Source: Erwinia oleae (GTDB taxonomy: Bacteria; Pseudomonadota; Gammaproteobacteria; Enterobacterales; Enterobacteriaceae). From it: 64,000 bases of DNA. Made by a program: the position numbers and the translations under genes. Below are positions 37,003 through 48,297 of this stretch, piece by piece. The notes under the pieces are model-generated. The model did not search any database. It was given only the letters and a program-made list of their open reading frames with translations, and was not told the DNA's origin. The stretch is from contig NZ_JNVB01000007.1 in the NCBI RefSeq assembly GCF_000770305.1, positions 46,998 through 110,997 on the forward strand. The letters run 5' to 3'. The stretch's first letter is position 1; each line of letters begins with the position of its first letter.

Positions 37003-37797
37003 TTAGCGTTCGGTTAACCTGTCCATCGGGACATGAAAAAGCTGCGAGAAGTTCCGGGTGGTCGTTTGCGCCAGCTCCTCAACGGAAACGCCTTTAAGGA
37101 CGGCCATATACTCTGCGACGTCACGCGTCCAGGCAGGCTGATTCGGCTTGCCACGGTTTGGCACCGGCGCCAGATAAGGTGAATCGGTCTCTATCAGAAT
37201 TCTGTCCAGTGGCACATAGCGCGCGGCGTCGCGAATGGTTTCCGCATTGCGAAAGGTAACAATACCGGAGAAAGAGATATACATGCCGTAATCAAGCAGT
37301 TTTTCTGCCGTAGCACGATCTTCCGTAAAGCAGTGCAGCACGCCGCCGCACCCTTCAACCTGCTCCTCTTTCAGGATGGCCAGCGTATCTTCACGTGCCT
37401 CCCGCGTGTGCACAATTACCGGCTTATTGAGCGCGCGTCCCGTGCGAATATGCTCACGGAAAGAAGCCTGCTGCTGCGCCTTCGTCTCTGGCTGATAGTG
37501 ATAATCCAGCCCGGTTTCTCCCAGCGCAACCACGCGATCGTCCGCAGCAAGCTGCCGTAACTCGGCAAAATCGTAAGGTGCATCCTGATTGAGCGGATGC
37601 ACGCCGCATGACCAGGCAACATTGTCATAATCTGCCAGAAGCTGCGTCATGGCGCGATAACCGGGCAGCGTCGTTGCCACCGCAAGCATAAATTTCACAT
37701 CACGCGCAGCAGCCTTTGCCAGCACATCAGCCACATCCTTATGCTGCGTTTCATAATCCAGGCCATCAAGATGGCAGTGTGAATCGACTAAAAACAT
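37003..37797 (-). CDS. ycfH: TatD-family metal-dependent hydrolase YcfH
   Basis: The 264-residue TIM-barrel hydrolase has the TatD metal ligands: HCHLD at the start, GETGLDYHYQ, the His in VIVHTREA, LHCFTED and the Asp in ILIETDSPYLAP. TatD-type proteins show metal-dependent DNase activity in vitro; the cell role of YcfH is not settled. It follows holB by 18 bases in the pabC-mltG-tmk-holB-ycfH operon. Confidence 0.95.
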   Translation of the reverse strand: MFLVDSHCHLDGLDYETQHKDVADVLAKAAARDVKFMLAVATTLPGYRAMTQLLADYDNVAWSCGVHPLNQDAPYDFAELRQLAADDRVVALGETGLDYHYQPETKAQQQASFREHIRTGRALNKPVIVHTREAREDTLAILKEEQVEGCGGVLHCFTEDRATAEKLLDYGMYISFSGIVTFRNAETIRDAARYVPLDRILIETDSPYLAPVPNRGKPNQPAWTRDVAEYMAVLKGVSVEELAQTTTRNFSQLFHVPMDRLTER

Positions 37798-37815
37798 AAT
37801 AATTCCCGGAATCGT

Positions 37816-38808
37816 TTAGATCACTGAAGAGGCGTGCAGCATCTGCTCCCACGCCAGCAGCCGATCGGTCAGAAGCAGTTCGCGATTAACCGCTATCACG
37901 GTAAGCAGGCGATGGCGGCAGGTCATCCAGCCACGCACGCTTTCATCTAATGCGCTGCCCGGCAGCCGCATCGCCATATCAGCAATCAGCGCCTGCCGAT
38001 CAACGTTAGTAATAAATTGTCCACCGCCCTGCTGCCACTTAAGCGCATCAACCAGCAGCGCACAGAGCCAGCCGACGCGCTGCGCTGCATCATCATGATT
38101 AAGAACAGGCATCAGGCCGAGTATATCGCCCCGAAGCGCGTCGGGCAGCGCATCGCACAGCGCCTTCCGCGCGTTCCAGCTTTTTTCATCCAGTAATGCC
38201 AGCGCTGCCGCAGGCGCGCCGCCGCTCAGACGCAACGCCGTGATGCAATCCGTCTCAACGGCGCCGCTCAACTGTTTTTGCAGCCAGAGCAGGCTTTGAT
38301 TCTCTGCCGGAGGCGCCAGATGCAGATTCTGACAGCGGCTGCGTATCGTTGCCAACAGCGCGGCAGGCTGAGCACTACACAGCATAAACCAGGTATTTTT
38401 TGGCGGCTCTTCCAGCGTTTTCAGCAGTGCGTTTGCCGCCGCTTCTGTCAGCTGTCCGGCATCCGGCAACCAGACCACTTTTGCTCCGCCCTGCTGTGCA
38501 TGGTGATACAGCTTTTCGGTCACGCTACGCACCGCATCAATACCCAGCGCACTTTTGCCTTTTTCCGGCGAAAGCGCATACCAGTCTGGATGGGTATGCG
38601 CCTGCATAAGCTGACAGGCGTGACAGCGTCCACAGCTTTTCAGGCCGTCACGCTGCTGGCACATCAGCCAGCGGCCGATCCCCCACACCAGCGAGGCGTC
38701 GCCCATACCGGGCAGCGCGTGGATCAATACAGCATGGTGCCCTCGTCCTGCCTGATGCTGGCCGATGAGCTGCCGGTAAGGCTGGTTAAGCCAGGGATAC
38801 CAGTTCAT
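37816..38808 (-). CDS. holB: DNA polymerase III delta-prime subunit
   Basis: Delta-prime is the stator of the clamp loader. The 330-residue protein has the AAA+ layout with a degenerate P-loop ([13 protein letters not shown]), as expected for a subunit that does not hydrolyse ATP, a four-Cys zinc module [10 protein letters not shown] near residue 59-65, and sensor motifs [23 protein letters not shown] and IRSRCQNL. The start overlaps the tmk stop by 4 bases. Confidence 0.96.
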   Translation of the reverse strand: MNWYPWLNQPYRQLIGQHQAGRGHHAVLIHALPGMGDASLVWGIGRWLMCQQRDGLKSCGRCHACQLMQAHTHPDWYALSPEKGKSALGIDAVRSVTEKLYHHAQQGGAKVVWLPDAGQLTEAAANALLKTLEEPPKNTWFMLCSAQPAALLATIRSRCQNLHLAPPAENQSLLWLQKQLSGAVETDCITALRLSGGAPAAALALLDEKSWNARKALCDALPDALRGDILGLMPVLNHDDAAQRVGWLCALLVDALKWQQGGGQFITNVDRQALIADMAMRLPGSALDESVRGWMTCRHRLLTVIAVNRELLLTDRLLAWEQMLHASSVI

Positions 38809-39437
38809 GCCTGTTCCCGCAGCCAGGCAGAGAGCGTCTCTGCTATTGCAGCGGCGACGCTCTCCAGCGGCTGCGTGGCGTCAATGGTTTTTATGCGGGC
38901 GTCGTCTGCGGCGAGGGCGAGATAGCGCTCGCGCGTACGTATAAAGAAGTTCAGCGACTCCTGCTCAATGCGGTCAAGTTCACCGCGCTCGCGGGCGCGC
39001 CGAAGACCGATCTCCGGTGTGACGTCGAGATAGAGCGTCAGATCGGGTGAAAAATCGCCCAGTACGCTTTGTCTGAGCTGATGCATCAGTTCGGTATCCA
39101 TGCCTCGCCCGCCGCCCTGATAGGCCTGCGAGGAGAGATCGTGCCTGTCGCCAACCACCCACGCCCCGCGATTGAGGGCGGGTTTGATCACGTTTTCAAC
39201 CAACTGCACGCGCGCCGCGTACAGCATCAGCAGTTCCGCCTTGTCCGTGACCTGCTCATCGGCGATGCCCTGTTTAATCAGATCGCGCAGTTTTTCCGCC
39301 AGCGGCGTACCGCCCGGCTCTCTGGTATAGACAATATCGTGAATACCATGCAGATGAAGCGCATCCACTACCCGATCGCGAGCGGTGGTTTTACCCGCGC
39401 CTTCCAGCCCTTCGATAACAATAAATTTACCGTTCAT
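38805..39437 (-). CDS. tmk: Thymidylate kinase
   Basis: Tmk converts dTMP to dTDP. The 210-residue protein has the P-loop GLEGAGKTT at residues 9-17, the DR-type motif [19 protein letters not shown] (about 89-107), and the lid region [14 protein letters not shown] typical of the enterobacterial enzyme. ATG at 39437 ([13 protein letters not shown]) matches E. coli; the frame extends upstream inside mltG. It overlaps mltG by 11 bases and holB by 4. Confidence 0.97.
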   Translation of the reverse strand: MNGKFIVIEGLEGAGKTTARDRVVDALHLHGIHDIVYTREPGGTPLAEKLRDLIKQGIADEQVTDKAELLMLYAARVQLVENVIKPALNRGAWVVGDRHDLSSQAYQGGGRGMDTELMHQLRQSVLGDFSPDLTLYLDVTPEIGLRRARERGELDRIEQESLNFFIRTRERYLALAADDARIKTIDATQPLESVAAAIAETLSAWLREQA

Positions 39438-40446
39438 TTTTTTCCCTGACGGCCTGCCGCCATGCCTGTACCGCACGATTATGGCTGGCGAGATTGGTCG
39501 TAAATGTATGTCCGCCTTCGCCGTTAGCGACAAAGTAAAGGAAATCCGTTTTGAGCGGGTGCGCTGCGGCTTCCAGCGAAGCCTTGCCTGGCATCGCTAT
39601 CGGGCCCGGCGGCAGGCCAGCAATAATATAGGTATTATAGGCGCTCGACGTCTCCAGATCTTTGCGCACAAGCGTGCCGGTATAGTTTTCGCCCATACCA
39701 TAAATCACCGTCGGGTCGGTCTGAAGACGCATGCCAAGCCGCAGGCGATTAATAAACACCGAGGCGACTTTACTGCGTTCCTCCGCCAGCGCCGTCTCTT
39801 TTTCAACAATTGAGGCCATGGTGACCAGATCGTTTTTGTCTTTATAAGGCAGGCCTTCCGCCTTCTGCTGCCACAAGCCGTCAACCATTTTTACCATGCG
39901 CTCGTTCGCCCGCTTCAGGAGCGCAACATCAGTGGTATTGGCGGTGTACGAGTAGGTATCGGGATAAAACCAGCCTTCTACGTCCGCCTCATCAAGCTTT
40001 AACGCTTCGGCGACGGAACGCAGTTGATCATCCGGCAAAGTGTGGCGAACGTAAGGCGCAGATCGCAGCGTCGCCAGCCAGTCGCGCATCCGCGATCCTT
40101 CGATAAAGCGCACCGGGAACTGTGCCTCTCTGCCGCTGGCCAACAGCATCAGCATCTGACGCACGGTCATGCCCGGCGTGAAACGATAGGTACCCGCTTT
40201 GAATTTTGCCAGTTCCGGTTCCATCCTGAGCAGCCAGCCAAACCAGATGGTCTGCGGAATAATATGCTGCCGGTTAAGCTCTGCCTCCAGCACTACGCGG
40301 CCAGAACCGGCAGGCAGCGTAAAGATCGTCTCTTTCGTTATGGCGAGTGGGGAACCGGCAAGCTGTCGAATTTGCCACGCGCTAAAGGCAATAACGGCCA
40401 GTACGATAAAGATCGTTCCGATAATAAATTTTCGCTGTGATGTCAT
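39427..40446 (-). CDS. mltG: Endolytic murein transglycosylase MltG
   Basis: MltG (YceG) cuts nascent glycan strands at the inner membrane and sets strand length. The 339-residue protein has one N-terminal membrane helix (residues 7-25), a LysM-like region around 40-110, and the catalytic domain with the Glu in [15 protein letters not shown] (about 218) and [16 protein letters not shown]. It overlaps pabC by 4 bases upstream and tmk by 11 downstream, in the conserved order. Confidence 0.96.
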   Translation of the reverse strand: MTSQRKFIIGTIFIVLAVIAFSAWQIRQLAGSPLAITKETIFTLPAGSGRVVLEAELNRQHIIPQTIWFGWLLRMEPELAKFKAGTYRFTPGMTVRQMLMLLASGREAQFPVRFIEGSRMRDWLATLRSAPYVRHTLPDDQLRSVAEALKLDEADVEGWFYPDTYSYTANTTDVALLKRANERMVKMVDGLWQQKAEGLPYKDKNDLVTMASIVEKETALAEERSKVASVFINRLRLGMRLQTDPTVIYGMGENYTGTLVRKDLETSSAYNTYIIAGLPPGPIAMPGKASLEAAAHPLKTDFLYFVANGEGGHTFTTNLASHNRAVQAWRQAVREKNER

Positions 40447-41258
40447 GAAATATCCATGTTATTCGCAGTGGCGGCAAGTTGATCGAATAGCTGGCGACTA
40501 CTGTAACGCCACGTTTCAATCTGATTAACCGGCAGCACGGGCATGAGTGCATTGGTTATGATTACTTCGTCCGCATCAGCAAGAATTTCAGGCGGCGCAG
40601 TGACGATATGCGTGGTCACGCCCTGCGCTTTCAGCAGCCGTATTACCTGCTGTCGCTGAATGCCCTCAACGCCTGAATGGCTGAGATCCGGCGTAAAAAC
40701 GTCATTGTTCCGACGCCAGAACAGGTTCGCGGCACAGCATTCCACCAGCGAACCTTCAGTGTCAAGCACCAGCGCCTCGTCGGCATCGCTCTGTTCAAGC
40801 TCTGCGCGGATCAAAACCTGTTCAAGCCGGTTGAGATGTTTGATCCCCGCCAGCAGCGGAGTGCGCGCCAGCCGCACCGAACTCAATGCCAGCCGGCAGC
40901 CTCGCTGCCTGAGCGTATGATAATGTGCAGGATAGGGAGAGAGGGAGAGGAGACGCGTGGGTTGCCGGCAACCTGCCGGGCTGTAACCTCTGCCGCCCTG
41001 CCCGCGCGAGATGATGACTTTTATTACGCCATCGCTGCACGGCGCGGCGACCTCGCGCATCTCTTTTTGCAGCGTTGACCAGTCCACGTCCGCGATGCGC
41101 AGGCGCTGACAGCCTGCCTGTAGCCGCACCAGATGCGCGTCAAGAGCAATAATGGCACCGTTAAGGACGCGTGCCGTGGTGAAACAGCCATCACCAAACT
41201 GTACGGCGCGATCGGATGCCGTGAGCCAGTCCTGAGACTTACCATTGATCCAGGCCAT
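40443..41258 (-). CDS. pabC: Aminodeoxychorismate lyase
   Basis: PabC releases pyruvate from aminodeoxychorismate to make p-aminobenzoate for folate. The 271-residue class IV PLP protein has [16 protein letters not shown] at the start, the PLP Lys in [13 protein letters not shown] (about 140), [18 protein letters not shown] and [10 protein letters not shown]. It is the first gene of the pabC-mltG-tmk-holB-ycfH run and follows the fabF terminator by about 110 bases downstream of its promoter region. Confidence 0.95.
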   Translation of the reverse strand: MAWINGKSQDWLTASDRAVQFGDGCFTTARVLNGAIIALDAHLVRLQAGCQRLRIADVDWSTLQKEMREVAAPCSDGVIKVIISRGQGGRGYSPAGCRQPTRLLSLSPYPAHYHTLRQRGCRLALSSVRLARTPLLAGIKHLNRLEQVLIRAELEQSDADEALVLDTEGSLVECCAANLFWRRNNDVFTPDLSHSGVEGIQRQQVIRLLKAQGVTTHIVTAPPEILADADEVIITNALMPVLPVNQIETWRYSSRQLFDQLAATANNMDIS

Positions 41259-41368
41259 TTTTTCTCCCTGAAATTTTACCTACCGGGAAGCGTATTCCCT
41301 GTGATGCTGAGTTTGTCTGGCGCCTTAAGAGCTTCATGCTGCGGTGAAGTTAAACGGTGAATATGAAA

Positions 41369-41391
41369 AAGGCCCGCGAAGGGCGGGCCTT
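41369..41391 (-). terminator. Intrinsic terminator after fabF
   Basis: AAGGCCCGC and GCGGGCCTT form a 9-base stem with a 5-base loop; the minus strand continues with TTT. It follows the fabF stop by 20 bases. Confidence 0.85.
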
Positions 41392-41411
41392 GAGTGGCAA
41401 CGGCGCAGAAC

Positions 41412-42653
41412 TCAGACTTTACGGAAAATCAACGATCCGTTTGTGCCGCCGAAGCCAAAGGAGTTACAGAGCGTGTACTCCAGACCGCTGACCTGACGCG
41501 CCGTATGCGGCACGAAATCCAGATCGCAACCTTCATCCGGATTGTCCAGGTTGATCGTCGGCGGGATCGCCTGGTCACGCAGCGCCAGAATGGAGTAGAT
41601 CGCCTCAACCGCGCCAGCGGCACCCAGCAGGTGACCGGTCATCGATTTCGTGGAACTCACCATAACGTCCATTGCGCTGGCGCCAAATACCGCTTTAACC
41701 GCCTGGGTTTCAGCTTTGTCACCGGCAGGCGTCGAAGTACCATGCGCGTTAATATAGCCGATTTTTTCTGGCGAAAGCCGGGCGTCCTTCAGGGCATTGA
41801 CCATCGCCAGAGCCGCGCCCGCACCGTTTTCCGGTGGCGAAGTCATATGGTAAGCATCGCTGCTCATGCCAAAACCAACCAGCTCGGCATAAATTTTCGC
41901 ACCGCGCCTTTTAGCATGCTCGTACTCTTCAAGCACCACGATCCCTGCGCCATCGCCCAACACAAAGCCGTCACGATCTTTATCCCACGGACGGCTCGCC
42001 GCCTGCGGATTATCGTTACGCGTTGAGAGGGCGCGCGCTGCGCCAAAGCCGCCAATACCCAGTGGGGTACTGCCTTTTTCCGCGCCGCCTGCCAGCATCA
42101 CATCGGCATCGTCATAGGCGATCATACGCGCTGCCTGGCCGATATTGTGTACGCCGGTGGTACAGGCGGTCGAGATGGCAATGCTGGGCCCCTTCATGCC
42201 GTACATAATTGTCAGATGTCCGGCAATCATGTTCACAATGGTAGAAGGAACGAAGAATGGGCTGATTTTACGCGGCCCGCCGTTTACCAGCGCTGCGTTG
42301 TTTTCCTCAATAAGACCTAAACCGCCAATGCCGGAACCAATCGCGGCGCCGATGCGATCGGCGTTTTCGTCGGTAATGACCAGGCCAGAATCCCGCATGG
42401 CCTGAATGCCAGCGACAACTCCATACTGAATAAAGAGATCCATTTTGCGCTGATCTTTGCGCGAAATGTACTCTTCACAGTCAAAATCTTTTACTAAGCC
42501 AGCGAAACGCGTTGCGTAGGCGCTGGTATCAAAATATTCAATCGGGCTGATGCCACTCTGACCGGCAAGAAGAGCAGTCCATGTAGACTCTACGGTATTG
42601 CCGACAGGAGACAACATGCCAAGACCAGTCACAACTACACGACGCTTAGACAC
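41412..42653 (-). CDS. fabF: 3-oxoacyl-ACP synthase II, GTG start
   Basis: FabF (KAS II) elongates acyl-ACP and converts palmitoleate to cis-vaccenate. The 413-residue protein has the active-site Cys in [10 protein letters not shown] (about 164), His in [11 protein letters not shown] (about 304) and His in [12 protein letters not shown] (about 341), with Lys in the same segment. Translation starts at GTG 42653 ([12 protein letters not shown]) after GGAGGACGAAC, as in E. coli; a longer frame upstream is not used. It follows acpP across a terminator hairpin. Confidence 0.97.
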   Translation of the reverse strand: MSKRRVVVTGLGMLSPVGNTVESTWTALLAGQSGISPIEYFDTSAYATRFAGLVKDFDCEEYISRKDQRKMDLFIQYGVVAGIQAMRDSGLVITDENADRIGAAIGSGIGGLGLIEENNAALVNGGPRKISPFFVPSTIVNMIAGHLTIMYGMKGPSIAISTACTTGVHNIGQAARMIAYDDADVMLAGGAEKGSTPLGIGGFGAARALSTRNDNPQAASRPWDKDRDGFVLGDGAGIVVLEEYEHAKRRGAKIYAELVGFGMSSDAYHMTSPPENGAGAALAMVNALKDARLSPEKIGYINAHGTSTPAGDKAETQAVKAVFGASAMDVMVSSTKSMTGHLLGAAGAVEAIYSILALRDQAIPPTINLDNPDEGCDLDFVPHTARQVSGLEYTLCNSFGFGGTNGSLIFRKV

Positions 42654-42703
42654 GTTCGTCCTCCAGAGAGAGGGAAATTGGTACGGTGCAATCAAAAAAA
42701 ACG

Positions 42704-42725
42704 CAGGCGGTCGGGCGACCGCCTG
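42704..42725 (-). terminator. Terminator or attenuator between acpP and fabF
   Basis: CAGGCGGTC and GACCGCCTG form a 9-base stem around GGGC, and the minus strand continues GCGTTTTTTTT. It probably ends most acpP transcripts, allowing much higher acpP than fabF expression. Confidence 0.88.
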
Positions 42726-42736
42726 GAGATGTTCAC

Positions 42737-42973
42737 TTAAGCCTGATGACCATTGATGTAGTCAATCGCTGCCTGAACGGTAGTGATTTTCTCAGCTTCT
42801 TCGTCTGGAATCTCAGTGTCGAACTCTTCTTCCAGAGCCATTACCAGCTCAACGGTATCAAGAGAATCAGCGCCCAGATCTTCTACAAAAGAAGCAGTGT
42901 TAACAACTTCTTCCTGCTTAACGCCAAGCTGCTCACCAATGATTTTCTTAACGCGTTCTTCGATAGTGCTCAT
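42737..42973 (-). CDS. acpP: Acyl carrier protein
   Basis: The carrier holds growing acyl chains on phosphopantetheine. The 78-residue acidic helical protein has the attachment Ser in [10 protein letters not shown] (Ser37 counting the Met) and differs little from E. coli AcpP. It is tightly placed between fabG and fabF and closed by its own strong hairpin, consistent with very high expression. Confidence 0.99.
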   Translation of the reverse strand: MSTIEERVKKIIGEQLGVKQEEVVNTASFVEDLGADSLDTVELVMALEEEFDTEIPDEEAEKITTVQAAIDYINGHQA

Positions 42974-43127
42974 ACTATTAAATTTCCTATCAAAACTCGC
43001 TTTCGCGATGGTTTTCGTAGTGTATAAAATGTTGAAAAAGATGCAACTAAATACCCGCTGGTCGAACCACGATTTTACGCTATTTTGCGGGTTTTACCGC
43101 AAATAACGCAAATTATTTTCGCGATCG

Positions 43128-43862
43128 TCAGACCATATACATTCCGCCGTTGACATGCAGCGTCTCACCAGTGATGTACGCTGCCTCGTCAGAGGCTAAA
43201 AATGCTACGGCGTTGGCGATTTCCTGCGCATCGCCGAGGCGACCCGCTGGCACTTCCGCCAGAATGGCCGTACGCTGATCTTCATTCAGCGCACGCGTCA
43301 TGTCGGTTTCAATGAAACCAGGCGCCACAACGTTAACGGTAATACCACGTGACGCAACTTCGCGCGCCAGTGACTTGCTGAAGCCAATCAAACCCGCTTT
43401 TGCTGCCGCGTAGTTTGCCTGCCCCGCATTACCCATGGTTCCTACAACGGAACCGATGGTAATAATTCGGCCCACGCGTTTTTTCATCATAGCGCGCATT
43501 ACCGCTTTTGACAGGCGGAAAACGGAAGTCAGATTAGTGTTAAGGATATCCTCCCACTCATCGTCTTTCATGCGCATCAGCAGATTATCACGCGTGATGC
43601 CGGCATTATTCACTAAAATGTCCACTTCGCCAAATTCGGCGCGAAGGGTGGTAAGCACGCTCTCAATAGACGCCGCGTCGGTGACGTTCAGCAACATCCC
43701 TTTACCGCGGTCGCCGAGATAAGCGCTAATCGCATCAGCGCCGCTCTGGCTGGTCGCTGTACCGATCACTTTTGCGCCGCGCGCCACCAGTGTTTCAGCG
43801 ATAGCACGGCCGATCCCACGGCTTGCGCCGGTAACCAGCGCGATTTTTCCTTCAAAGCTCAT
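43128..43862 (-). CDS. fabG: 3-oxoacyl-ACP reductase
   Basis: FabG reduces 3-oxoacyl-ACP with NADPH. The 244-residue short-chain dehydrogenase has the cofactor motif TGASRGIGRAIAE at residues 12-24, NNAG at about 86, and the Ser-Tyr-Lys catalytic set in ITIGSVVG and ANYAAAKAGLIG (Tyr151, Lys155). The C-terminal ITGETLHVNGGMYMV matches E. coli. It lies between fabD and acpP. Confidence 0.98.
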   Translation of the reverse strand: MSFEGKIALVTGASRGIGRAIAETLVARGAKVIGTATSQSGADAISAYLGDRGKGMLLNVTDAASIESVLTTLRAEFGEVDILVNNAGITRDNLLMRMKDDEWEDILNTNLTSVFRLSKAVMRAMMKKRVGRIITIGSVVGTMGNAGQANYAAAKAGLIGFSKSLAREVASRGITVNVVAPGFIETDMTRALNEDQRTAILAEVPAGRLGDAQEIANAVAFLASDEAAYITGETLHVNGGMYMV

Positions 43863-43882
43863 CCTTCATCCTCTTCTGACAG

Positions 43883-44806
43883 TTAAAGCGCCGCAGACAG
43901 GCTGACCGGATCGTTAACGGCACTGGCGGTCAGGCTGTCGACGATACGTTTAGTCAGTCCGGTCAGAACCTTACCCGGCCCAACTTCTAACAGCGATGTG
44001 ACGCCCTGCGCAGCCATGTATTCCACGCATCCCGTCCAGCGAACAGGACTATAAAGCTGGCGGATTAACGCGCTGCGAATGGCTTCCGCAGAGGTTTCGC
44101 ATTTGACGTCAACGTTGTTGACCACCGGAATAGCCGGTGCATTGAAGGTCAGTTCTTCAAGCGCCTTCGCCAGCTTATCCGCTGCGGGCTTCATGAGCGC
44201 GCAATGAGAAGGCACGCTCACCGGCAGCGGCAGCGCACGTTTAGCGCCTGCGGCTTTACACGCCGCGCCCGCACGCTCAACGGCTTCTTTGTTACCTGCG
44301 ATCACCACCTGACCCGGCGAGTTGTAATTCACCGGCGAAACCACCTCGCCCTGCGCGGCGTCTTCGCACGCTTTGGCGATGGCGTCATCGTCAAGACCAA
44401 TAATGGCCTGCATGGCGCCCGTTCCTTCCGGCACCGCTTCCTGCATCAGTTTGCCACGCAGTTCAACCAGTTTAACGGCATCGGTAAAATCGAGGACGCC
44501 AGCGCAAACCAGCGCACTATACTCGCCCAGGCTGTGACCTGCCAGCATTGCCGGCGCTTTGCCGCCTTTTTCCTGCCAAACGCGGAAAATAGCAACAGAG
44601 GCGGCGAGCAGCGCAGGCTGGGTCTGCCAGGTTTTATTCAGCTCTTCTGTCGGGCCGTTCTGCACCAGCGCCCAGAGATCATAACCCAGCGCGTCAGAAG
44701 CCTCAGCGAACGTTTTTTCAACCAACGAGTACTCTTTCGCCAGCTCGGCCAGCATGCCCACCGTCTGCGAGCCCTGTCCGGGGAAAACCATTGCAAATTG
44801 CGTCAT
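43883..44806 (-). CDS. fabD: Malonyl-CoA-ACP transacylase
   Basis: FabD moves malonyl groups from CoA to ACP. The 307-residue protein has the nucleophile elbow LAGHSLGEYSALVCAG (Ser92), the Arg in VELRGKLMQEA (about 117) and the His in VSVPSHCALM (about 201). ATG at 44806 (MTQFAMVFPGQGSQTVGM) matches E. coli; the long open frame upstream overlaps fabH and is not coding. It follows fabH by 16 bases. Confidence 0.97.
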   Translation of the reverse strand: MTQFAMVFPGQGSQTVGMLAELAKEYSLVEKTFAEASDALGYDLWALVQNGPTEELNKTWQTQPALLAASVAIFRVWQEKGGKAPAMLAGHSLGEYSALVCAGVLDFTDAVKLVELRGKLMQEAVPEGTGAMQAIIGLDDDAIAKACEDAAQGEVVSPVNYNSPGQVVIAGNKEAVERAGAACKAAGAKRALPLPVSVPSHCALMKPAADKLAKALEELTFNAPAIPVVNNVDVKCETSAEAIRSALIRQLYSPVRWTGCVEYMAAQGVTSLLEVGPGKVLTGLTKRIVDSLTASAVNDPVSLSAAL

Positions 44807-44822
44807 TGTTTTTTCCTTTGAA

Positions 44823-45776
44823 TCAAAAACGAACCAGCGCCGATCCCCAGGTGAAGCCACCGCCAAACGCTTCAAGCAGCAGCAGCTGACCGCGCTGAAT
44901 GCGTCCGTCGCGCACCGCTTCATCCAGCGCGCAGGGAACGGAAGCGGCAGAGGTGTTACCGTGACGATCAAGCGTCACCACCACTTTATCCATCTCCATG
45001 CCCAGCTTGCGTGCCGTGGCGCTGATAATGCGCAGGTTCGCCTGATGCGGCACCAGCCAGTCAATCGCCTCGCGCTCAAGATTATTCGCCTGAAGGGTTT
45101 CTTCGACGATATGGGCAAGCTCTGTTACCGCCACTTTAAAGACTTCATTACCCGCCATGGTGACGTAAGAAGGCTGCGCCTGATTCTGACGATCCTGATA
45201 GCTGAGGGTGAGAAGTTGGCCGTAGCTGCCGTCGGCGTGAAGATGCGTGGAGATAATACCCTGCTCTTCGCTGGCGCCCAATACTGCGGCTCCTGCGGCA
45301 TCGCCAAACAGAATGATTGTGCCGCGATCTTCCGGGTCAAGCATCCTCGCCAACACGTCTGAACCCACCACCAGCGCGTTTTTTACCACGCCATTTTTAA
45401 TGTACTGATCGGCCACGCTAAGCGCGTAGGTAAAACCGGCGCAGGCCGCAGCAAGATCGAAGGAGATTGCATCTTTGATGCCCAGCAGATGCTGAACCAT
45501 GCAGGCCGAGCTGGGGAACGCATGGCTGGATGAAGTGGTGGCAACGATGATCAGCCCGATATCGTTTTTATCAACGGCGGACATTTCCAGCGCTTTCTCA
45601 GCGGCGCGGAACCCCATTGACGCGACCGTTTCCTCTGGCGCGGCGATGCGGCGTTCACGAATGCCGGTTCGGGTGACAATCCACTCGTCCGATGTCTCTA
45701 CCATTTTTTCCAGATCGGCGTTAGTCCGCACCTGTTCGGGCAAATAGCTGCCCGTACCGAGAATTTTCGTATACAT
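44823..45776 (-). CDS. fabH: 3-oxoacyl-ACP synthase III
   Basis: FabH (KAS III) begins fatty acid synthesis by joining acetyl-CoA and malonyl-ACP. The 317-residue protein has the catalytic Cys in [13 protein letters not shown] (Cys112), His in [12 protein letters not shown] (about 244) and Asn in [12 protein letters not shown] (about 274). It follows plsX by 6 bases and precedes fabD by 16, forming the plsX-fabHDG unit. Confidence 0.98.
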   Translation of the reverse strand: MYTKILGTGSYLPEQVRTNADLEKMVETSDEWIVTRTGIRERRIAAPEETVASMGFRAAEKALEMSAVDKNDIGLIIVATTSSSHAFPSSACMVQHLLGIKDAISFDLAAACAGFTYALSVADQYIKNGVVKNALVVGSDVLARMLDPEDRGTIILFGDAAGAAVLGASEEQGIISTHLHADGSYGQLLTLSYQDRQNQAQPSYVTMAGNEVFKVAVTELAHIVEETLQANNLEREAIDWLVPHQANLRIISATARKLGMEMDKVVVTLDRHGNTSAASVPCALDEAVRDGRIQRGQLLLLEAFGGGFTWGSALVRF

Positions 45777-45782
45777 GTACGC

Positions 45783-46817
45783 TTAGTCACTTTTAGGTAA
45801 TACAGCCTGAAGGCGGGCGGCAATTCGCTCAGGAACCTGCCGCCGCACCGCCTGCTCTGCCTGTTCTATGGCGGCCAAAAAAGCGCGCTCATTGGCCGCG
45901 CCGTGACTTTTTATCACGGTATCGCGTAATCCTAACAGGCAGGCCCCGTTATACTGGTCGGGATTAAGGTGACCGAAGCGTTTGTTAAGGCGTTTTTTTA
46001 TCACACGCCCCAGCATCGACAGCCACCATGCCCTTTTTTTCCCTTCACTCTGCGATTTCAGCAGCGAAAGAAACATTCTTACCACTCCCTCCATCGTTTT
46101 CAGCGCCACATTGCCGCTGAAACCGTCACACACGAGCACGTCCGTTTTACCGGTAAGAAGATCGTTGCCTTCAAGGTATCCAATATAGTTAATTTCAGGT
46201 GATTCTCGCAGCACTGCCGCCGCATCATGGATACTGCTTACGCCTTTGGTCTCTTCGTGACCAATATTCAGCAGCGCGACACGGGGCTGGCTGATGGTCA
46301 GTACTTCTTCGGCCATCACCGCGCCCATCACGGCGAACTGTACCAGCATAGCGCTATCCGCCTGCACGTTCGCGCCTAAATCCAGCACGACCGTTTTACC
46401 CTTTTGCTGATGCGGCAGTACGGTCATCAAGGCCGGACGCTCAATGCCCGCAAGCGGCTTCAATAAAAGTTTGGACAGCCCCATCAGCGCGCCGGTATTG
46501 CCCGCGCTGATGCAGGACTGCGCCCGCCCCTCTTTTACCATCTCCAGCGCCAGACGCATAGACGTGCCGCGGCTGTGGCGAATGGCCTGCGAGGGTTTAG
46601 CATCACTGGCAATAACTGACTCGGCAGGGATAATTTCCAGACGTGCCAAAGTCGCTGAATCAGCTTTTGCAAGAAATGACGTAATTTTGTCGGGATCGCC
46701 GACCAGAAGGAGTTGCAGATGCGGATGCGAAGCCAGTGCCTGCAAGGCAGCAGGCACTGTAATGCGGGGACCGAAATCCCCGCCCATGGCATCAATCGCC
46801 AGGGTCAACCTTGTCAA
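45783..46817 (-). CDS. plsX: Phosphate acyltransferase PlsX, TTG start
   Basis: PlsX makes acyl-phosphate from acyl-ACP for phospholipid synthesis. The 344-residue protein has [14 protein letters not shown] at the start, [33 protein letters not shown], and [18 protein letters not shown], all typical of the family. The first codon is TTG at 46817, aligned with the E. coli start; its ribosome site is weak. The C-terminus is somewhat shorter than that of E. coli. It follows rpmF by 26 bases. Confidence 0.95.
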   Translation of the reverse strand: MTRLTLAIDAMGGDFGPRITVPAALQALASHPHLQLLLVGDPDKITSFLAKADSATLARLEIIPAESVIASDAKPSQAIRHSRGTSMRLALEMVKEGRAQSCISAGNTGALMGLSKLLLKPLAGIERPALMTVLPHQQKGKTVVLDLGANVQADSAMLVQFAVMGAVMAEEVLTISQPRVALLNIGHEETKGVSSIHDAAAVLRESPEINYIGYLEGNDLLTGKTDVLVCDGFSGNVALKTMEGVVRMFLSLLKSQSEGKKRAWWLSMLGRVIKKRLNKRFGHLNPDQYNGACLLGLRDTVIKSHGAANERAFLAAIEQAEQAVRRQVPERIAARLQAVLPKSD

Positions 46818-46843
46818 AGTATTGCCGCGCTGTTCCGCAGGAA

Positions 46844-47014
46844 TTACTTAGTGATGACCTTGCGACCGCGGTAGTAACCATCCGCAGTGATGTGGTGACG
46901 CAGATGCGTTTCGCCAGAAACTTTATCTACGGAAAGAGTGGTGGTGGTCAGCGCATCGTGAGAGCGACGCATGCCACGTTTAGAACGGGTTGGTTTATTC
47001 TGTTGTACGGCCAT
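46844..47014 (-). CDS. rpmF: 50S ribosomal protein L32
   Basis: Reading the minus strand from ATG at 47014 gives a 56-residue basic protein beginning [21 protein letters not shown] and ending [11 protein letters not shown], nearly identical to E. coli L32. It stops at TAA (46846-46844). The gene lies 14 bases after yceD and 26 before plsX, the conserved link between ribosome and fatty-acid genes. A purine-rich AGTAAGGTCC segment precedes the start. Confidence 0.97.
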   Translation of the reverse strand: MAVQQNKPTRSKRGMRRSHDALTTTTLSVDKVSGETHLRHHITADGYYRGRKVITK

Positions 47015-47028
47015 GGACCTTACTCCTA

Positions 47029-47550
47029 TTACTTATGCTTTAAACTGGCTAATACGGCAAATGGGTTTGGTTTTTCCGCCTCAGGCGGCAATTTGCCAAA
47101 GACCATGTCCGCCTCGGACACTTCACAGTGTTCAGAATCATGCACCGGAACTACAGGCAGAGCGAGGATAATTTCATCTTCAACCACCGCCAGCAGATCG
47201 ATTTCACCGAATTCGTTAACGTCGACCGGCTCGTAGGCTTCCGGTAGCGCTTCTGCCTGGTCGTCACTGGCGACCGGACTGAAGCAATACTTCACCTGGA
47301 CATGATGCGGGAAATCTTTGCCGCAGCGCTGACAATTAAGCGTCACGGAAACCGCCGCAGTACCGTTCAGTACTGCTAAACGCTGGTTGTCAATGGCGAA
47401 CGACATCGAACACTCAACATCACTGTCCACACTCACGACCGATTCGGCAACGCGTTCCACCTGTTCAGGCAGATAAACGCCCTGATAGTCCAGGCGTTTC
47501 TGCGCGGTGCGAAACGGATCGAGAGTTAAGGGTAATTTTACCTTTTGCAT
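47029..47550 (-). CDS. yceD: YceD, large ribosomal subunit accumulation protein (DUF177)
   Basis: YceD is needed for normal 23S rRNA accumulation in enterobacteria and plants. The 173-residue protein has [26 protein letters not shown] at the start, the zinc-type Cys pair [10 protein letters not shown] near residue 73-80, and a C-terminal acidic part [30 protein letters not shown]. It precedes rpmF and probably shares its promoter, opposite yceF across a 143-base gap. Confidence 0.94.
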   Translation of the reverse strand: MQKVKLPLTLDPFRTAQKRLDYQGVYLPEQVERVAESVVSVDSDVECSMSFAIDNQRLAVLNGTAAVSVTLNCQRCGKDFPHHVQVKYCFSPVASDDQAEALPEAYEPVDVNEFGEIDLLAVVEDEIILALPVVPVHDSEHCEVSEADMVFGKLPPEAEKPNPFAVLASLKHK

Positions 47551-47693
47551 AGGGCGCGCATATTAACTTTGTAACGACATGGAGTCAAAGAAAAAGGCCG
47601 GAAAACGGCATCTTTCACCCATTATTCGCATTCGATGCGGCGCACAGTTTAAAATGCACGTTATTAATTCGCTATCACTATTTGGAAAAATTT

Positions 47694-48284
47694 ATGTCCC
47701 GACTGGTACTGGCTTCTACCTCGCCCTTCCGCAAGATGCTGCTGGAGAAACTGGGTATGCCTTTTGTGACCGCATCACCCGAGGTTGATGAGTCCGCCAG
47801 GACGCACGAGAGCGCAGAGGCGCTGGTCAGGCGCCTGGCGACAGCGAAAGCAGCTGCGCTGCGCGACCGCTTCCCGGATCATCTGATTATTGGTTCTGAC
47901 CAGGTATGCGTGCTCAACGGTAATATTACCGGCAAACCCCATAATGAGGAGAACGCAAGGGCGCAACTGCGCGCCGCCAGTGGCAACAGCGTTATCTTTT
48001 ATACCGGTCTGGCGCTGTTGGACAGCCGTACGCAGCAGCTAAGCGTGACCTGTGAGCCTTTCCAGGTGGATTTTCGCCCTCTCACCGAACAGGAGATTGC
48101 CCGCTACGTTGCGGCAGAAAAGCCGTTCGGCTGCGCGGGCAGTTTCAAAAGCGAAGGATTGGGCATTATGCTTTTTGAACGCCTGACAGGGCGTGATCCT
48201 AATGCGCTGGTGGGCCTGCCCCTCATCGCTCTGGGTGAGATGCTGCGTGAAAGGGAGGTTAATCCGCTTGTGTATGGCGTTTAG
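47694..48284 (+). CDS. yceF: 7-methyl-GTP pyrophosphatase of the Maf family
   Basis: YceF hydrolyses m7GTP and related non-canonical nucleotides. The 196-residue protein has the Maf nucleotide-binding start [30 protein letters not shown] with the catalytic Asp, [18 protein letters not shown], and [34 protein letters not shown] at 47694 matches the family; a TTG four codons earlier is not needed. It is divergent from yceD and ends 13 bases before the convergent rluC. Confidence 0.94.
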   Translation: MSRLVLASTSPFRKMLLEKLGMPFVTASPEVDESARTHESAEALVRRLATAKAAALRDRFPDHLIIGSDQVCVLNGNITGKPHNEENARAQLRAASGNSVIFYTGLALLDSRTQQLSVTCEPFQVDFRPLTEQEIARYVAAEKPFGCAGSFKSEGLGIMLFERLTGRDPNALVGLPLIALGEMLREREVNPLVYGV

Positions 48285-48297
48285 CTCACCCTGACAT